Shown here: piece after piece, positions 36,182 to 45,452 of the stretch | Numbering within the stretch: the first letter of the stretch is position 1 | How the letters are laid out: every line of letters starts with the position of its first letter | Assembly (NCBI RefSeq): GCF_002849655.1 | Contig: NZ_PDNW01000015.1 | Coordinates: 1-64,000 of the forward strand | Direction of reading: 5' to 3' | Source: Pollutimonas subterranea | Lineage (GTDB): Bacteria; Pseudomonadota; Gammaproteobacteria; Burkholderiales; Burkholderiaceae_B | DNA: 64,000 nt | Position numbers and translations under genes: made by a program | The notes under the pieces: model-generated | Told to the model about the DNA's origin: nothing | The model's database searches: none | What the model saw: the letters and a program-made list of their open reading frames with translations, nothing else

Positions 36182-36976
36182 TCAGTGGGGCGTACTGCTG
36201 TAAATAAAAGCGAGGATGCCCAGGTAGATGCCAACTTCGGAAAGCTGCTGGACGGCGCCCAGGCAGTCGCCGGTGAAGCCGCCGATGCGGCGCTGGAAGT
36301 AGCGGGCCAGCCATGCTGTGGCAAGAGCACCGGCGGCAATACCGGTCAGGATGGCGGGCCACGGAATCCAGCCGCCCAGGGCTATCGCGGCCAATGGCAG
36401 CAGCGTGGTCATGGCGGCTATGGTGATTTCGGGGGCGGTCATGGATTGGGCCAGGGGCTTGGCCTTGCCTTCGTCCCTGGCGTATTCCATGCGCCAGATC
36501 AGCACTGCTGAGAACAGGCGCGACAAGGGATGGGCAATGAACAACGCGGCAATAACGGCCTGGAACTGCAGGTGCGCGAGGATGGCGCATTTCAGGAGCA
36601 GCAGCAGCCCGATGCCTATCGCACCGTAGGCGCCGACGCGCGAGTCCTTCATGATTTCAAGGACGCGCTGCCGGGTGTAGCCACCGCCAAAGCCGTCGCA
36701 GACATCCGCGAATCCGTCCTCATGGAAGGCGCCGGTCAGGTAGATGCCCGCGATGGTCGATAGCAGCACCGCGATGGCGGACGGCAGGATCAGGGCAGAC
36801 AGAAAGTAAACGGATCCGGTGACGGCGGCCACCACCAGGCCGACCAGCGGGTAATAGCGCGATGCGTGTTGCAGCCAGGCCGGCTCGTACCCGACCCAAC
36901 CCGGTATCGGTATGCGGGTAAAAAACTGAAGCGCAATGAAGAAGAGCCGCGATTGGTGTACGGTGGCTGCAATCAC
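36182..36976 (-). CDS. cobS: Adenosylcobinamide-GDP ribazoletransferase (cobalamin synthase)
   Basis: CobS joins adenosylcobinamide-GDP to alpha-ribazole, the last step that yields adenosylcobalamin. The 264-residue protein is an integral inner membrane protein with about seven helices; FTRIPIPGWVGY and AFHEDGFADVCDGFGGGYTRQRVLEIMKDSRVGAYGA (here in the motif HEDGFADVCDGFGGG, then KDSRVGAYG) are the family signature. It overlaps cobT by four bases and precedes cobC, so the three form an operon. CobU is not in the window. Confidence 0.93.
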   Translation of the reverse strand: MIAATVHQSRLFFIALQFFTRIPIPGWVGYEPAWLQHASRYYPLVGLVVAAVTGSVYFLSALILPSAIAVLLSTIAGIYLTGAFHEDGFADVCDGFGGGYTRQRVLEIMKDSRVGAYGAIGIGLLLLLKCAILAHLQFQAVIAALFIAHPLSRLFSAVLIWRMEYARDEGKAKPLAQSMTAPEITIAAMTTLLPLAAIALGGWIPWPAILTGIAAGALATAWLARYFQRRIGGFTGDCLGAVQQLSEVGIYLGILAFIYSSTPH

Positions 36977-38019
36977 AATGGCTCCGACTTCACACTCACC
37001 TGTGCCGAATCGAAGGTGGCCATCTCACAAAGGAAATTCACGGCGGCCTGCACAATAGGCAAGGCCAGCGCGCAACCGGTGCCTTCGCCCAGGCGCAGAT
37101 CCAGCTGCAGCAGCGGCGTGGCATCCAGTTTTTCCAATACGTGGCGATGCCCATGCTCGTCGGAGCAATGGCAGAACACGCAGTAATCCGAAATAGACGG
37201 CTGCAGCCGCGCAGCCACCAGCAAGGCGGATGTCACGATGAAACCGTCGATCAGCAATATCATCCGCTGCTCGGCGGCCTTCAACATGGCGCCGGCCATC
37301 ATTGCAATCTCGAATCCGCCGAACGTGGCGAGCACATCCAGGGGCTCCGATACGTGCGCATGATGCGCCACGGCCATCTCGATAACGCGCCCTTTGTGGA
37401 GGACCGCATCCGGTGACAGGCCCGTACCCGCTCCAACGCAATCGGCAATAGGCGTGTCGGCGAGCTTATGGATGATGGCGGCGGCCGCCGTCGTGTTGCC
37501 GATGCCCATTTCGCCAAAGCCCAGCACATTCACCTTCGTGGCCAAGTCATTGACGAGCGCCATGCCGTGGCGCAGCGCCATGTCGCATTCGCTGGCTGTC
37601 ATCGCGGGGGTGTTCGAAAAGTTGCGGGTGCCCGGACCAACCTTGCGCGAAATGAGACCGTCACGCTTGCCGAAGTCGTGATTGACGCCGGCATCGACGA
37701 TGTGCAGAGCCATGCCATTCTGGCGCGCGAACACATTGATGGCCGCGCCCCCTGCCAGGAAATTTTCCACCATCTGCCAGGTAACGCTTTGCGGATAGGC
37801 GGACACGCCCTCGTCGACCACTCCATGGTCGCCGGCAAAGACCAGCATAGAGGCTCCCTGCAGCCGTGGACTTATCGTCTTCTGGATCAGTCCGGCTTGC
37901 TGGGCCAGTGTCTCGAGCATGCCCAGGCTGCCTCGCGGCTTGGTCTTGTTGTCGATGGCGGCGGCCAGGGCCTGCGAGAGCGCGGCATCCCGGGTTGGCG
38001 GCACATAGGGAAGATCCAT
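36973..38019 (-). CDS. cobT: Nicotinate-nucleotide-dimethylbenzimidazole phosphoribosyltransferase
   Basis: CobT makes alpha-ribazole 5'-phosphate from dimethylbenzimidazole and nicotinate mononucleotide. Family motifs are KPRGSLGMLE, LVFAGDHGVVDEGVSAYP, GEMGIGNTTAAAA, GAGTGL and GEGTGCALALP. The start at MDLPYVPP (38019, 348 residues) fits the family length; an upstream ATG at 38055 is also possible. First gene of cobTSC, divergent from the riboswitch-controlled btuB. With no corrin-ring genes seen, the operon fits salvage of imported cobinamide. Confidence 0.92.
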   Translation of the reverse strand: MDLPYVPPTRDAALSQALAAAIDNKTKPRGSLGMLETLAQQAGLIQKTISPRLQGASMLVFAGDHGVVDEGVSAYPQSVTWQMVENFLAGGAAINVFARQNGMALHIVDAGVNHDFGKRDGLISRKVGPGTRNFSNTPAMTASECDMALRHGMALVNDLATKVNVLGFGEMGIGNTTAAAAIIHKLADTPIADCVGAGTGLSPDAVLHKGRVIEMAVAHHAHVSEPLDVLATFGGFEIAMMAGAMLKAAEQRMILLIDGFIVTSALLVAARLQPSISDYCVFCHCSDEHGHRHVLEKLDATPLLQLDLRLGEGTGCALALPIVQAAVNFLCEMATFDSAQVSVKSEPL

Positions 38020-38134
38020 GAAGGTCACATCCAGAGTAGGGTTACGGGGCGGCATTATAGGAGGCCTGTGATATATTTCGCGACGACAAAGGTGCTTTCG
38101 GAGTAGAAAAACGCGGCTGTAGCCTTATACCGCC

Positions 38135-38256
38135 CACACTCTGCGAAAGTTAAACGGGAAACAGATGCGCGCTTGCACTCAGCAAGACTCAACGCGCCCA
38201 GACTGTGCTGCCCCCGCAACGGTAAGCATGCCTCGCATGCCAGCCCGACACCGGCC
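38135..38256 (+). promoter_or_regulatory. Cobalamin (B12) riboswitch
   Basis: The leader of btuB contains the conserved P3 region TTAAACGGGAAACAGATG (38150-38166), the junction sequence CTGCCCCCGCAACGGTAAGC (38207-38226), a CATGCCTCGCATG hairpin, and a B12-box variant GCCCGACACCGGCC (38243-38256). Binding of adenosylcobalamin should shut off btuB-btuF expression. About 120 bases separate it from the btuB ATG, with no obvious terminator, so control is probably at translation. Confidence 0.85.
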
Positions 38257-38377
38257 TTGATCATCCCTTAGTCCATTTCCAGTTCCGTTTTTCCGGCCGC
38301 AACCACGCGTCCGATGCTGAGCCGAAAATGTCTTATTGCTTACAACGTGCGGGGACGCGCGTTTTCCAGGGTCTTTC

Positions 38378-40207
38378 ATGCCTTTCATCTTAAACCGGCA
38401 AGCGTTTGCCGTACTCACCACCTTCATCTCCGCGACCGCCTGCGCCCAATCGGCCAGCCCCGTCTACAAACTTGACCAGATCGTCGTCACCGCATCGCGT
38501 AGTGCCCAATTGCAGAAAGACGTGCTGGGCGATGTAAGCGTCGTCAGCAAAGACCAGCTACGGAAAGCCGGACAGGATAGCGTCGCCGAAATTCTTTCAC
38601 GGCAGCCGGGCGTCCAGTTCTACAGCAATGGCGGCCCTCAAACCACGACAGGCGTATTCCTGCGCGGAACCAGTCCGACCCAGACACTGGTGCTGATCGA
38701 CGGCATACGGATCAACAGTTCCACCCAAGGCGGCGCCAACTGGGGCGCCATCGACCCGAACACCATAGAGCGCATCGAAATCGTGCGCGGCGCGGCCAGC
38801 AGCCTGTACGGGTCCGACGCAATTGGCGGCGTGGTCAACATCATCACGAAGAAACCGGATGGCGATCGCCCCTTGAGCGCCTGGGGCAATATCGGCTACG
38901 GTTCCTACGACACCTTCAAGTCCAGCATTGGCATTTCGGGCGCCCAGAACGGCTGGGACTATGCCCTGTCGAGCAGCATGGCCGACAGCAGCGGGTTCAA
39001 CGCCACCAACCAAAACAACACCTTTAGCTATCATCCGGACCAGGACGGCTACCGGCAAAACTCACTCTCCGGCTCTCTGGGCTATACCTGGAAGCCGGGC
39101 CATCATGTTGGGCTCACGGCCTATAACGGCTATATGAATGGCGACTACGATGCCGGCGAATACGCGCACCCGGCCTATGGCATCACGCGCCAGCAAGCCT
39201 ACACACTGACCAGCACGGATGATATCAACGATCATTGGCAAAGCGTCCTGCGCTTCGGCATGAGCAAGGAGTATGTCGAGAACCGCGCTTATGACTCGCA
39301 TTACAGCAGCCTGCAGCGTTCCTATACCTGGCAGAACAATATCAAGCTTACCGAGAACCAGCAGATTTCCACCGTGCTGGAGCGTCTGGAAGAACGCCCG
39401 TCGCATTCGTCGTCAAGCTATTCGGTCAATCGCCGCGACACAAACTCGGCGGGCCTGGTCTATCGCGGCGACTTCTCGGCGCATCACCTCCAGGCCAGCG
39501 TGCGTAATGACAATATTTCGGGCTATGGCAACCAGGCCACCGGCGGCTTGGCGTATGACTACGATTTGAACGATCAATGGAGCATGGGCGTCGCCGGCAA
39601 CACCGGGTTCCGTGCCCCGACGTTCTCGGACCTCTACAGCCCCTATGCGCCTAACCCGGACTTGCAGCCGGAGAAATCCCGCAATGTGGAGTTGAATCTG
39701 CACTACCAGACGGACGATACGCGGCTGGGCCTGGTCGCCTATCAAAACAAGATACGCGACCTGATCACGCTGGACGCCAACCGGAACTGGGCCGCGTACA
39801 ACATCGATTCCGCCACCATACGGGGCGTGACGCTTACGGCCGAACATGATGTGGGCAACACCGCCTTGCGCGCCAGCGCCGATTTCATGAATCCACGCGA
39901 CGATGCCAGCGGCAAGCAGTTACGCTGGCGTGCCAGGCAGGTTTACCGTGCCAGTATCGACCATCGCTTCGATGCCGTAACGGTAGGCGCCGAGTATCAG
40001 TTCACCGGCAAACGCTACGACGACGCCGACAACCAGATCAGCTTGGGCGGGTATGGCCTGCTCGGACTGACCGCCGGCTATGATTTCAGCAAGAACGTCG
40101 GCGTCCAGGTACGCTGGAACAACATCCTGGACAAGGACTACACCAATGCCTATGGCTACAACATGCCGGGCTCCAACGTGTTCGTGAATGTCTCTTTCCG
40201 GATGTAG
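38378..40207 (+). CDS. btuB: TonB-dependent vitamin B12 outer membrane receptor
   Basis: The 609-residue protein has a signal peptide ending ACAQSA, a TonB box DQIVVTASRS, a plug domain (about residues 30-150; LSRQPGVQF, IERIEIVRGAASSLYGSDAI, GGVVNIIT) and a 22-strand barrel. The start at ATG 38378 gives the signal peptide MPFILNRQAF...; the longer frame is unlikely. It follows the B12 riboswitch, and btuF starts five bases after its stop, so cobalamin uptake is the likely function. It ends VFVNVSFRM, with the barrel-closing strand motif. Confidence 0.93.
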   Translation: MPFILNRQAFAVLTTFISATACAQSASPVYKLDQIVVTASRSAQLQKDVLGDVSVVSKDQLRKAGQDSVAEILSRQPGVQFYSNGGPQTTTGVFLRGTSPTQTLVLIDGIRINSSTQGGANWGAIDPNTIERIEIVRGAASSLYGSDAIGGVVNIITKKPDGDRPLSAWGNIGYGSYDTFKSSIGISGAQNGWDYALSSSMADSSGFNATNQNNTFSYHPDQDGYRQNSLSGSLGYTWKPGHHVGLTAYNGYMNGDYDAGEYAHPAYGITRQQAYTLTSTDDINDHWQSVLRFGMSKEYVENRAYDSHYSSLQRSYTWQNNIKLTENQQISTVLERLEERPSHSSSSYSVNRRDTNSAGLVYRGDFSAHHLQASVRNDNISGYGNQATGGLAYDYDLNDQWSMGVAGNTGFRAPTFSDLYSPYAPNPDLQPEKSRNVELNLHYQTDDTRLGLVAYQNKIRDLITLDANRNWAAYNIDSATIRGVTLTAEHDVGNTALRASADFMNPRDDASGKQLRWRARQVYRASIDHRFDAVTVGAEYQFTGKRYDDADNQISLGGYGLLGLTAGYDFSKNVGVQVRWNNILDKDYTNAYGYNMPGSNVFVNVSFRM

Positions 40208-40211
40208 CCGC

Positions 40212-41096
40212 ATGAAGACCGCCGCGTGGAGCCGAGGAATCCTGCGGGTGATGCGTGCCTGCAACCTGGCTGCTCTGCCGGTCCTGGCTGCGCTCTCGCT
40301 TCACACTGCGGTCGGTGCGGCAGAGCACGCGGCGCCCGCGCATGCCATCACGCTCACGCCGCACATCACGGAGCTTATCTTTGCGGCCGGCGCAGGACAT
40401 CTGATTGTCGCCACCGTGACCAGCAGCGACTATCCGCCCAGTGCCCTTGCCATTCCCCGAATTGGCGACGGCATGAACATCAGTATAGAGAAGGCCCTGT
40501 CCTTCCGCCCGGACCTGGTGGTGGCGTGGCAGGCATCGAGCGCGGCGCTCACACTGGCTCCTGCCTTGGATCAATTGCACATACCGCTGCTCTATTCAAC
40601 CCCGCGTACCCTGGGCGACATCCCCCGCGAAGTCAGGCGATTCGGCGCGTTGTTCCATACCCAGGACATCGCCGAGGCGGCCGCGCAGGACCTGAACACA
40701 CGCCTGCAGACATTGGAAAACGACTACTCCACCCGCACGTCTGTTCCCGTCTTCATAGAGATCGGGACCAATCCCGTCTACACCGTGGGCAACGATCCTT
40801 TGCTCAATGATGCCTTGCGCGTCTGCGGCGCGCGAAACGTCTACGCCGATGCCTTCAGCGCCGCGCCGCAGGTCAGCGCCGAAAGCGTCTTGGTGGCGCA
40901 ACCTGCCGTCATCATTACGTCGGCGACTGATACCGACGCGCTGCAAGCCGCCACGGCGCGCTGGTCCAGGCTGCACCTGCCGGCAGCGCTGCGGGGCCAT
41001 GTCTATGGCATCGATCCCGACACGCTCTTCCGGCCCGGGCCCCGGCTGATCGACGCCGTTGAAGCGCTGTGCCAATACATAGATAAATCACGTTAG
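40212..41096 (+). CDS. btuF: Periplasmic cobalamin-binding protein
   Basis: A helical-backbone solute-binding protein (BtuF/FecB fold) of 294 residues with a signal peptide ending AVGAAEH. Motifs [40 protein letters not shown] and [17 protein letters not shown] fit cobalamin-binding proteins. It is translated just after btuB and covered by the same riboswitch. No btuC or btuD permease genes follow; the ABC importer must be encoded elsewhere or the pathway is shared. Confidence 0.88.
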   Translation: MKTAAWSRGILRVMRACNLAALPVLAALSLHTAVGAAEHAAPAHAITLTPHITELIFAAGAGHLIVATVTSSDYPPSALAIPRIGDGMNISIEKALSFRPDLVVAWQASSAALTLAPALDQLHIPLLYSTPRTLGDIPREVRRFGALFHTQDIAEAAAQDLNTRLQTLENDYSTRTSVPVFIEIGTNPVYTVGNDPLLNDALRVCGARNVYADAFSAAPQVSAESVLVAQPAVIITSATDTDALQAATARWSRLHLPAALRGHVYGIDPDTLFRPGPRLIDAVEALCQYIDKSR

Positions 41097-41187
41097 CGCC
41101 ATAAATGGATTATGCTTTTATATAGGACTCGCACAGCCCAACGCGAATATTTTCGTCGTTGCGGTCTACCCACCCGCGCATAGAACC

Positions 41188-41985
41188 ATGAATCAAGCAG
41201 ATACCCTTACCATTGCAGGCCGTTCGTTTACATCACGCCTACTCGTAGGCACCGGAAAATACAAAGATTTCGAACAAACCCGCCAGGCCATAGACGCCAG
41301 CGGTGCCGAAATCGTGACCGTCGCCATACGCCGCACCAATATCGGCCAGAATGCGGGCGAACCCAATTTGCTCGACTTCCTGCCTTTGTCCCAGTTCACC
41401 ATCCTGCCCAATACGGCGGGCTGCTATACCGCCCAGGACGCCGTACGCACGCTGCGCCTGGCGCGCGAACTACTCGACGGCCACGACCTGGTCAAGCTGG
41501 AAGTGCTGGGCGACAAAGATAACCTGTTCCCCAACATGCCCGCAACGCTCGAAGCAGCGCGCACACTGGTCAGCGATGGCTTCAAGGTGATGGTGTATTG
41601 CACGGACGATCCTATCCAGTGCCGCATGCTCGAGGATATCGGTTGCGTTGCCATCATGCCGCTGGCCTCCCTGATCGGCTCGGGCATGGGCATCCTGAAT
41701 CCATGGAACCTTCGCCTGGTCATCGACCAGTCCAAGGTCCCCGTACTGGTGGACGCGGGCGTCGGGACTGCCTCCGATGCCGCAGTGGCCATGGAATTGG
41801 GCTGCGATGCCATACTGATGAATACCGCCATTGCCGGGGCAAAAAATCCTGTCCTCATGGCCAGCGCCATGAACAAGGCAGTGCAGGCGGGACGTGAAGC
41901 CTTCCTGGCCGGCCGCGTGCCGCGCAAGTTCTACAGCGCCGATCCCAGCTCGCCCACCGAAGGCTTGATCCAGTCCAAGGCTTGA
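41188..41985 (+). CDS. thiG: Thiazole synthase
   Basis: ThiG builds the thiazole ring of thiamine from deoxyxylulose phosphate, dehydroglycine and ThiS thiocarboxylate. The 265-residue protein contains [29 protein letters not shown], the [12 protein letters not shown] motif and [20 protein letters not shown]. The Lys in KLEVLGDK forms the imine with substrate. It is four bases from thiD. thiS and thiE are not adjacent. No TPP riboswitch was seen in the 90 bases upstream. Confidence 0.95.
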   Translation: MNQADTLTIAGRSFTSRLLVGTGKYKDFEQTRQAIDASGAEIVTVAIRRTNIGQNAGEPNLLDFLPLSQFTILPNTAGCYTAQDAVRTLRLARELLDGHDLVKLEVLGDKDNLFPNMPATLEAARTLVSDGFKVMVYCTDDPIQCRMLEDIGCVAIMPLASLIGSGMGILNPWNLRLVIDQSKVPVLVDAGVGTASDAAVAMELGCDAILMNTAIAGAKNPVLMASAMNKAVQAGREAFLAGRVPRKFYSADPSSPTEGLIQSKA

Positions 41986-41989
41986 CCCC

Positions 41990-42808
41990 ATGATCCCGAA
42001 TACCCTTAGCATCGCCGGCGTCGACCCCTCCGGCGGTGCCGGCATACTGGCCGACATCAAGGCCATGAGCGCCCTGGGCGCGTATGGCACGGCCGTGGTC
42101 GCCGCGCTTACCGCGCAGAATACCCAGGGCGTGACCGCCATCTCGGCGGTTCCCCACGAATTTGTCACCGCGCAGATCGACACCCTATTCGCCGACGTGC
42201 GCATCGATGCCGTGAAGATCGGCATGCTGGGACAGAAGCTGGTGACGCGCGCCGTGGCCGAGCGCATGGAGCACTGGAAGCCCGCCCACTTGGTGCTGGA
42301 TCCGGTAATGGTGGCCAAAAGCGGCGACCATCTGCTGGAACGTGCCGCGGTCAATGAGTTGCGCGACAGCCTGCTGCCGCAGGCCACCATGCTGACGCCT
42401 AATTTACCCGAGGCCGGCGTGTTGCTGGGCTCCAGTCCCGTGGATTCCGTCCGCGAGATGCGGCGCGTAGCCGAAAAATTGCGTCGCCTGCTAGATGATC
42501 GCGGCGAACGATGGGTGTTTCTGAAGGGGGGGCATCTTCCCGGCAATGACACCATCGACGTCCTTCACGACGGCGATCGCATGATCGAGCTTCCCGGTAC
42601 CCGCATCATCACACCGAATACCCACGGCACCGGTTGCACGCTGTCGGCCGCACTGGCGGCACTGCTGCCCCAAGTCAACGACGTGCCGGAAGCAGCAAGG
42701 CGCGCCAAGGCCTATTTGGTGGCTGCCATCGCGCGGTCGGGGGAACTCAGCGTGGGCAGCGGGCATGGCCCGGTGCAGCACTTTCACGCATGGTGGCCGG
42801 CGCCCTGA
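41990..42808 (+). CDS. thiD: Hydroxymethylpyrimidine (phosphate) kinase
   Basis: ThiD phosphorylates HMP to HMP-PP for thiamine synthesis. The 272-residue ribokinase-fold protein shows LSIAGVDPSGGAGILADIKA at the start, VLDPVMVAKSGDHLL, LTPNLPEAGVLLG and NTHGTGCTLSAALAALL with the anion hole and catalytic Cys. Coupled to thiG by a four-base gap. ThiE activity for the final coupling might come from the Nudix-ThiE fusion elsewhere, but its motif is degenerate. Confidence 0.94.
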   Translation: MIPNTLSIAGVDPSGGAGILADIKAMSALGAYGTAVVAALTAQNTQGVTAISAVPHEFVTAQIDTLFADVRIDAVKIGMLGQKLVTRAVAERMEHWKPAHLVLDPVMVAKSGDHLLERAAVNELRDSLLPQATMLTPNLPEAGVLLGSSPVDSVREMRRVAEKLRRLLDDRGERWVFLKGGHLPGNDTIDVLHDGDRMIELPGTRIITPNTHGTGCTLSAALAALLPQVNDVPEAARRAKAYLVAAIARSGELSVGSGHGPVQHFHAWWPAP

Positions 42809-42925
42809 AGACGGGTCGGTTGCGCAAATGGGCTATAGTACATGCCATCGGCGCCCGCCCTGTATGGCACTCGCGGGCCATCCGGCATACAATTTATTAC
42901 CCTTTTGTTTTTCTTTATAGAAGCT

Positions 42926-43606
42926 ATGAACGTCACTGCGCTTTCAGAAATCGAACAAGCCCGGTTCAAAATGGTCGAACAACAGATTCGTACCTGGGAA
43001 GTGCTTGATTTCAAGGTACTGCAAGCCCTTTTCGAAGTGCGGCGCGAACGCTTTGTGCCCGCTCCCATGCAAGGCCTGGCCTTCTCCGATGTCGAACTTC
43101 CGCTCGTCATTAACGCAGTAGACACGCGCGAGACCATGCTCTCGCCCAAGGTCGAGGCCCGGCTCGCACAAGAACTGCAGCTCAAGCCCACCGACTGCAT
43201 TCTTGAAATCGGCACCGGCTCGGGCTATCAGGCGGCACTGCTGTCCAGGCTGGCCCAGCAGATCACCAGCGTTGAAGTCGACAGTCGGCTGGCCGCGTTC
43301 GCGGTGCAAAACTTGCAACGCAACCATATCGACAATGTCACGGTTGAAACCGGCGATGCGCATGCGGGCTGGGGCACTACCGAGTACGACGCCATCCTGG
43401 TGACCGGTTCCGTACCCGTCGTACCCGACGCGCTGAAGTATCAATTGCGCATCGGCGGACGCCTGGTCGTGGTCGTGGGCCAGAACCCCGTCATGACGGC
43501 CTGTCGCATCACCCGCACCAGTGCCGCCAGCTTCGACACGAAAACCCTGTTCGACACGGTGATCAAGCCATTGCGCGGCGCAACCGTTACTCAGTTCAAA
43601 TTCTAG
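42926..43606 (+). CDS. PCMT-family methyltransferase
   Basis: A 226-residue SAM-dependent methyltransferase. It begins MNVTALSEIEQARFKMVEQQ, then has motif I ILEIGTGSGYQAALLSRL and VTVETGDAHAG. The fold is that of protein-L-isoaspartate O-methyltransferase, but the substrate-binding TISAPHM-type segment is replaced by NAVDTRETMLSP, so isoaspartate repair is uncertain. It precedes tolC by one base, an arrangement conserved in beta-proteobacteria. The start at 42926 is the first ATG before the conserved region. Confidence 0.85.
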   Translation: MNVTALSEIEQARFKMVEQQIRTWEVLDFKVLQALFEVRRERFVPAPMQGLAFSDVELPLVINAVDTRETMLSPKVEARLAQELQLKPTDCILEIGTGSGYQAALLSRLAQQITSVEVDSRLAAFAVQNLQRNHIDNVTVETGDAHAGWGTTEYDAILVTGSVPVVPDALKYQLRIGGRLVVVVGQNPVMTACRITRTSAASFDTKTLFDTVIKPLRGATVTQFKF

Positions 43607-43607
43607 A

Positions 43608-44942
43608 ATGCCCATAGCCTCCCGTTACGCGAGGCTATGCTTCGCGCTGGCATTAATCGCCGGCGCCGCCCCGGTGCACGCCCAGGACCTGCTGCAGGTA
43701 TGGCAAAAGGCGCTGCAACGCGACCCGATTTACGCCGCCAACAGCGCCAGCCGCGATGCCGACCAGGAAAGAGTCCCGCAGGCGCGCGCCCGCCTGCTTC
43801 CGTATATCACGGCAGACGGCGTCGCCGAGGTTGACCACCGCCGCCGCTTGCGCGACCTGAGCAGCAGCAACAGCCAGCGCCGCGCCTTTTGGGCACTTAC
43901 CCTCGTGCAGCCGATCGTCAACATCGGCGCCTGGGGCGAGCTCAAGCGGGCCGACTACATCGCCAAGTCAGGCGACGTGGCAAAAGCGGCATCCTACCAG
44001 GACCTGGTCTTGCGGGTTTCGCAAGCGTATTTCGACGTGTTGGCGGCCCAGGATACCTTGCGGGCGCTGGAGGCCGAGAAAACGGCCGTGCAGTCGCAGT
44101 TGCGCGCCGCCCGGCAGAGCTTCGAACTGGGTAGCACGACCATCGCCGATACCTATGAGGCGCAGGCGCGCCTGGACCTGCTCAATGCCGGCGAGTTCCA
44201 GGCCCGCAATGTATTACAGGTCAGCGCAGACCAGCTCGCCCGCATCATCAACGAGCGGCCGGGCCCATTGGCGGAGCTCGCGCCCGACACGGTGTTACCT
44301 GGGCCTACACCCAATCGCCTGACCGACTGGACAGCGCAATCGTCGCATGCCAACCTGGCGGTCGCGCAGGCCGACCTGGCGGCAAAGATTGTTGAAAAAC
44401 AAATCGACATTGCCAAGAGCCAGCACTACCCTACCCTGCAGTTGCAGGCGCAAACGGGCAGTGCGTCGGACAACGGCCTGTACAGTCCGGACGGCGGACC
44501 GCGATCGCTGGACACCACCGTCGGCCTGCAATTGTCCATTCCCATCTTTACCGGCGGCGAGATCTCATCGGTCGTGCGCGAACAATCGTCGCGATTGCAG
44601 CAAGCCCGCTACCAGCTTGAAGACGCCCGGCGCCAGGCGATCCAGTCGACCCAACAGTATTTTTCCGGTGTCACATCGGGCCTGGCCCAGATCGAGGCGC
44701 TTCAGTCTGCCGAAAAGTCCAGTCTGGCCTCGCTCAACGCCAACCAGACGGGGTACGAGATAGGCGTGCGCATCAACATCGACGTCCTGAACGCCCAGCA
44801 GCAACTGTACGAGACCCAGCGAAGCTTGTCCCAGGCACGCTACAACACGTTGATGAACAGCCTTCGGCTGAAGGCCAGCAGCGGCATCCTTAGCGACCAG
44901 GACATTGTCGCCATCAACCACCTGCTGACCATCAAGCGCTGA
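43608..44942 (+). CDS. tolC: TolC family outer membrane channel
   Basis: The 444-residue protein has a signal peptide ending APVHAQ and the TolC hairpin repeats (ALQRDPIYAANSASRDA, LLNAGEFQARNVLQVSADQL, ARYNTLMNSLRLKASSGIL). It forms a trimeric beta-barrel plus helical tunnel used by RND, MFS and type I secretion systems. It could serve the mdtABC operon or other exporters. It lies one base after the methyltransferase gene. Confidence 0.92.
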   Translation: MPIASRYARLCFALALIAGAAPVHAQDLLQVWQKALQRDPIYAANSASRDADQERVPQARARLLPYITADGVAEVDHRRRLRDLSSSNSQRRAFWALTLVQPIVNIGAWGELKRADYIAKSGDVAKAASYQDLVLRVSQAYFDVLAAQDTLRALEAEKTAVQSQLRAARQSFELGSTTIADTYEAQARLDLLNAGEFQARNVLQVSADQLARIINERPGPLAELAPDTVLPGPTPNRLTDWTAQSSHANLAVAQADLAAKIVEKQIDIAKSQHYPTLQLQAQTGSASDNGLYSPDGGPRSLDTTVGLQLSIPIFTGGEISSVVREQSSRLQQARYQLEDARRQAIQSTQQYFSGVTSGLAQIEALQSAEKSSLASLNANQTGYEIGVRINIDVLNAQQQLYETQRSLSQARYNTLMNSLRLKASSGILSDQDIVAINHLLTIKR

Positions 44943-44969
44943 TTACCGGGCATCAAGCCCGGGCGCGGC

Positions 44970-45452
44970 TTAGCCGCGTATCTTGGTCAACAAGCGCGTG
45001 GTCGAGCGTTCGAACTCGAATGGAATGGCCACCGCCCTGCCGCCCCAGCTCTTGACACTGGCGGTTTCGGGAAGGGTATCCATGTCGTAGTCGCCGCCCT
45101 TCACAATGAGGTCCGGGCGCAGCTGTTCGATAAGGGTTTGCGGCGTGTCTTCGCCAAAGTCGGTGACCACCGACACACAAGCCAGTGCGGCGATCAAGGC
45201 GGCGCGATCGGCCAGCGTATTGAGCGGCCGGTCTGCGCCTTTGCCAAGGCGCCGCACCGAATCGTCGGTGTTCAGCGCCACGATAAGCGTGGCGCCCAGT
45301 TGCGCCGCCTCGTCCAGGTAGGTGGCATGCCCCCGATGCAGAATATCGAAGACCCCGTTCGTAAAGACCAGCGGGCGCGCAAGGCGCCCGTCCTGGACCG
45401 CAGCGATGCAGTCTTGCCGCGAAAGCATCTTGGACTCGAAGCGCGCTGCCAT
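44970..45452 (-). CDS. hldE2: D-glycero-beta-D-manno-heptose 1-phosphate adenylyltransferase
   Basis: The separate adenylyltransferase half of HldE (RfaE C-domain). The nucleotidyltransferase motif FTNGVFDILHRGHATYLDEA is at the start, followed by LIVALNTDDSVRRLGKG and LIVKGGDYDMDTLPE. It makes ADP-heptose for lipopolysaccharide core. The 160-residue length fits the single-domain form of beta-proteobacteria. Its ATG overlaps the last base of the preceding ferritin-like gene's stop (TAATG). Confidence 0.93.
   Translation of the reverse strand: MAARFESKMLSRQDCIAAVQDGRLARPLVFTNGVFDILHRGHATYLDEAAQLGATLIVALNTDDSVRRLGKGADRPLNTLADRAALIAALACVSVVTDFGEDTPQTLIEQLRPDLIVKGGDYDMDTLPETASVKSWGGRAVAIPFEFERSTTRLLTKIRG

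Noticed and set aside
41097-41187. TPP riboswitch before thiG
   Set aside because: The conserved CUGAGA and ACCUGA elements are not present in the short leader.
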